A program made the translations under genes and the position numbers. A stretch of 7,550 bases of DNA from UBA6345 sp045577635 (GTDB lineage: Bacteria > Bacillota > Clostridia > Christensenellales > UBA1242). The DNA is taken from assembly GCA_045577635.1 (NCBI GenBank), contig JAZNIS010000007.1, positions 1 to 7,550 on the forward strand. The letters are read 5' to 3'. The notes beneath the pieces are model-generated. The model saw nothing but the letters and a program-made list of their open reading frames with translations. It ran no database searches and was not told where the DNA came from. This document shows positions 6,029-7,550 of the stretch, in pieces (positions within the stretch are counted from its first letter, which is position 1; every line of letters starts with the position of its first letter).

Positions 6029-6815
6029 GTACATTCACCTTCTTTGTTCCAGATTGATAAATTACTAAACCAAGAACCACAAATGCTGTTATATAGGCAA
6101 CTTGTGAAACAGAAACTTGTAAAAATAGTTCCCAAGAAAAGTTGGCAAGTAACTTACAAGGTCCACTCATCATTGCATAAACAGGACTGTAATTAATAAA
6201 AGGTTGTAACCATGTTGGGAAAAATTCTGGTGGGAAGAATAATCCAAACAACATTTGAAACTTTTGAATAATCCAAGTAAATGGTGTAGATTCTTCAATC
6301 CAGAAAGATAGCAAACCAACCGTTCCATAAATAATGCAGGTTAAAAATACTGCCAACATTAAACTTATAAAAATTGGTACAACATATAAAACTGAAAAGT
6401 TTTGAATTGGTCCTAATAAAATTAAGCCCATAATTAATCCTGTTGGAACTAAAAATAATAACTTCCAAACAATTCCACCTAGTTGGCTTGAAACTTGATA
6501 AGCATAATAATTATAAGGTTTGTTTAACTGATAAGCAATTTTACCCGATTTAATATCGGTTCCAAAAGCCCTAGTTACAGCCCTTGCATTAACAGAATAC
6601 ATTAATATTTCTGCCATAATCATATACCAAATCATCATTTCAATAGTGTATCCATTTATTAATGTTCCGCCACCATTTCCACCATAAATAAATTGCCATA
6701 ATTGTTGAAAGATGTATATTATAACCACAAAAGACACAACAGAAGTAAAAGAGTTTGCCACTGTTTTACTTTCTTGTTTAAAACTTGTTTTGTAAATGCT
6801 AAAATACTTATTCAT
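6018..6815 (-). CDS. ABC-2 type permease subunit 1 (COG4587-like)
   Basis: The 265-residue protein starts at ATG 6815, with AGGGG at 6821-6825 and a 5-base spacer. It has about six hydrophobic segments (near residues 24-44, 58-78, 115-135, 141-168, 183-198 and 232-254). The cytoplasmic loop GTDIKSGKIAYQLNKPYNYY (85-104) matches the loop of COG4587-type permeases that probably contacts the ATPase. The segment FGLFFPPEFFPTWLQPFINYSPVY (190-213) is the other family mark, close to PF06182. The ATG lies inside the end of the ATPase gene (8-base overlap, ATGAATAA), and the gene's end carries the ribosome binding site of permease 2. Together the two permeases would make a heterodimeric membrane channel. 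Substrate unknown. Confidence 0.88.
   Translation of the reverse strand: MNKYFSIYKTSFKQESKTVANSFTSVVSFVVIIYIFQQLWQFIYGGNGGGTLINGYTIEMMIWYMIMAEILMYSVNARAVTRAFGTDIKSGKIAYQLNKPYNYYAYQVSSQLGGIVWKLLFLVPTGLIMGLILLGPIQNFSVLYVVPIFISLMLAVFLTCIIYGTVGLLSFWIEESTPFTWIIQKFQMLFGLFFPPEFFPTWLQPFINYSPVYAMMSGPCKLLANFSWELFLQVSVSQVAYITAFVVLGLVIYQSGTKKVNVHGG
6036..6041 (-). promoter_or_regulatory. Ribosome binding site that decides the permease 2 start
   Basis: AAGGTG on the minus strand lies inside the last codons of permease 1. Spacing to ATG 6028 is seven bases, while ATG 6034 is only one base away and could not be used with this site. It supports the shorter protein starting Met-Ala-Val-Lys. Confidence 0.6.
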
Positions 6816-7550
6816 CTTTTCCCCTATAAATATCTTTAATAATATCTTCTAATGGAGTGCTTGAAATGGTTATATCTTGCAAGTCATCTGCTTTAAACAA
6901 TCCCATTAGTTCATCCATAGAAGTTTTATTCATATCAACTTCAATTTTATATAATGTGTCTTTTGATTTTATAATTTTAATTCCTTCGGTTTCTTTAATT
7001 TCAACCTTGTTTTTTAAGTTAACTTCAACTATTTTTTTGTTTAAGTGATGATATTTTAAGTTTTTCATACTATCATCAAGCACAATTTTTCCGTTATTAA
7101 TAATAATAACTCTTTTACAAACTTCTTCAATATCCCCAACATCGTGTGAAGTAAAGAATATTGTTGTTCCTAGTTCTTTATTTATCTTTTTAATTAATTT
7201 TCTAAGTGTTTCCTTTGCAATAGGGTCTAACCCAATAGTTGGTTCATCAAAGAACAACATTTTAGGGTTATGAAGTAAACTTGCAACCATTTCACACTTC
7301 ATTCTTTGTCCTAGACTCAAACTTTTAACTGGTTGATTAATAAACTCATTAATTTCAAATAAATTAGATAACTCTGTTATCCTTTTCATTAATTCATCTT
7401 TTTTGATATCATATATTGAACCAAAAAATTTAAAATTATCCATAGCACTTAGATGTACCCAAAGTTGTTCTTTTTGTCCAAACACCGAACCTATTTTATA
7501 TGATAATTTAATACGATCCTTTGAAGGATTTAAACCTAAAACCTTAACAT
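6808..7550 (-). CDS. ABC transporter ATP-binding protein (COG4586-like), N-terminus beyond the window
   Basis: The frame stays open to the right edge, giving 246 visible codons before the TAA at 6808-6810. Upstream of a GTG at 7485 the same frame reads VKVLGLNPSKDRIKLSYKIGS, typical ABC ATPase sequence, so 7485 is not the start; about 80 residues including Walker A are missing. Visible motifs are Q-loop VFGQKEQLW (7488 to 7462), signature LSLGQ (7320-7306), Walker B MLFFDE followed by PTIGLD (7260-7228) and the H-loop His in FTSHD (7146-7144). The VFGQKEQLW and LSLGQRMKCE forms are characteristic of COG4586 ATPases, which pair with COG4587 and COG3694 permeases, as here. A non-NBD tail of about 100 residues follows. 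It powers the exporter encoded by the next two genes, and its end overlaps permease 1 by 8 bases. Confidence 0.9.
   Translation of the reverse strand, partial: VKVLGLNPSKDRIKLSYKIGSVFGQKEQLWVHLSAMDNFKFFGSIYDIKKDELMKRITELSNLFEINEFINQPVKSLSLGQRMKCEMVASLLHNPKMLFFDEPTIGLDPIAKETLRKLIKKINKELGTTIFFTSHDVGDIEEVCKRVIIINNGKIVLDDSMKNLKYHHLNKKIVEVNLKNKVEIKETEGIKIIKSKDTLYKIEVDMNKTSMDELMGLFKADDLQDITISSTPLEDIIKDIYRGKDE

Noticed and set aside
6857..7048. 63-residue plus-strand frame
   Set aside because: It is antisense to the ATPase C-terminal region, whose frame continues through with family-like sequence.
7483..7485. GTG as the start of the ATPase
   Set aside because: The same frame continues to the window edge with typical ABC ATPase sequence, and Walker A must lie further upstream.
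1..7550. Mollicutes genetic code with TGA as tryptophan
   Set aside because: All tryptophans seen are TGG, all stops are TAA and no gene needs TGA read-through.

Overview
The window is AT-rich (roughly 30% GC by eye). It carries Gram-positive style signals: AAGGAG-type ribosome binding sites 5-7 bases before each start, TATAAT-like -10 boxes and short hairpin terminators. Every visible stop is TAA, and tryptophan is read from TGG with no in-frame TGA in any gene. The gene content (a DUF2779 nuclease-like protein, a YwaF/TMEM164-type membrane protein, a zinc-ribbon PlsC-like acyltransferase) fits a low-GC Firmicute or a Mollicutes-related Bacillota lineage that keeps the standard genetic code. 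I cannot name a genus.

Layout. (1) 1-1421, minus strand: a DUF2779 protein with a Cas4/RecB-like N-terminal domain and a DEDD-exonuclease-like C-terminal domain, whose C-terminus runs off the left edge. (2) 1422-1649: a divergent promoter region with two clean palindromes. (3) 1650-2735, plus strand: a seven-helix YwaF-family membrane protein with an unusual acidic Thr/Glu/Asn tail of about 110 residues, closed by a hairpin terminator at 2799-2831. (4) 2851-3804, minus strand: a membrane-anchored alpha/beta hydrolase. (5) 3805-3941: a divergent promoter region. (6) 3942-5207, plus strand: a PlsC-like acyltransferase fused to a zinc ribbon and a beta-rich C-terminal region. (7) 5202-5237: a bidirectional terminator whose stem contains one stop codon and touches the other. 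(8) 5237-7550, minus strand: an overlapping three-gene ABC exporter operon (ATPase, permease 1, permease 2), with the ATPase cut by the right edge before its Walker A.

How the genes may work together. The only firm functional unit is the ABC operon, in which both permease starts overlap the preceding gene and translation is probably coupled. The YwaF protein, the anchored hydrolase and the acyltransferase could all act on membrane lipids. They are separate transcription units on different strands, so a shared lipid-remodelling role is only a hypothesis. No RNA gene, mobile element, CRISPR array or phage gene was seen. This looks like mostly ordinary chromosomal sequence with a few oddities: an altered PD-(D/E)XK motif in the DUF2779 protein, the acidic tail, the promoter palindromes and the stop-in-stem terminator.
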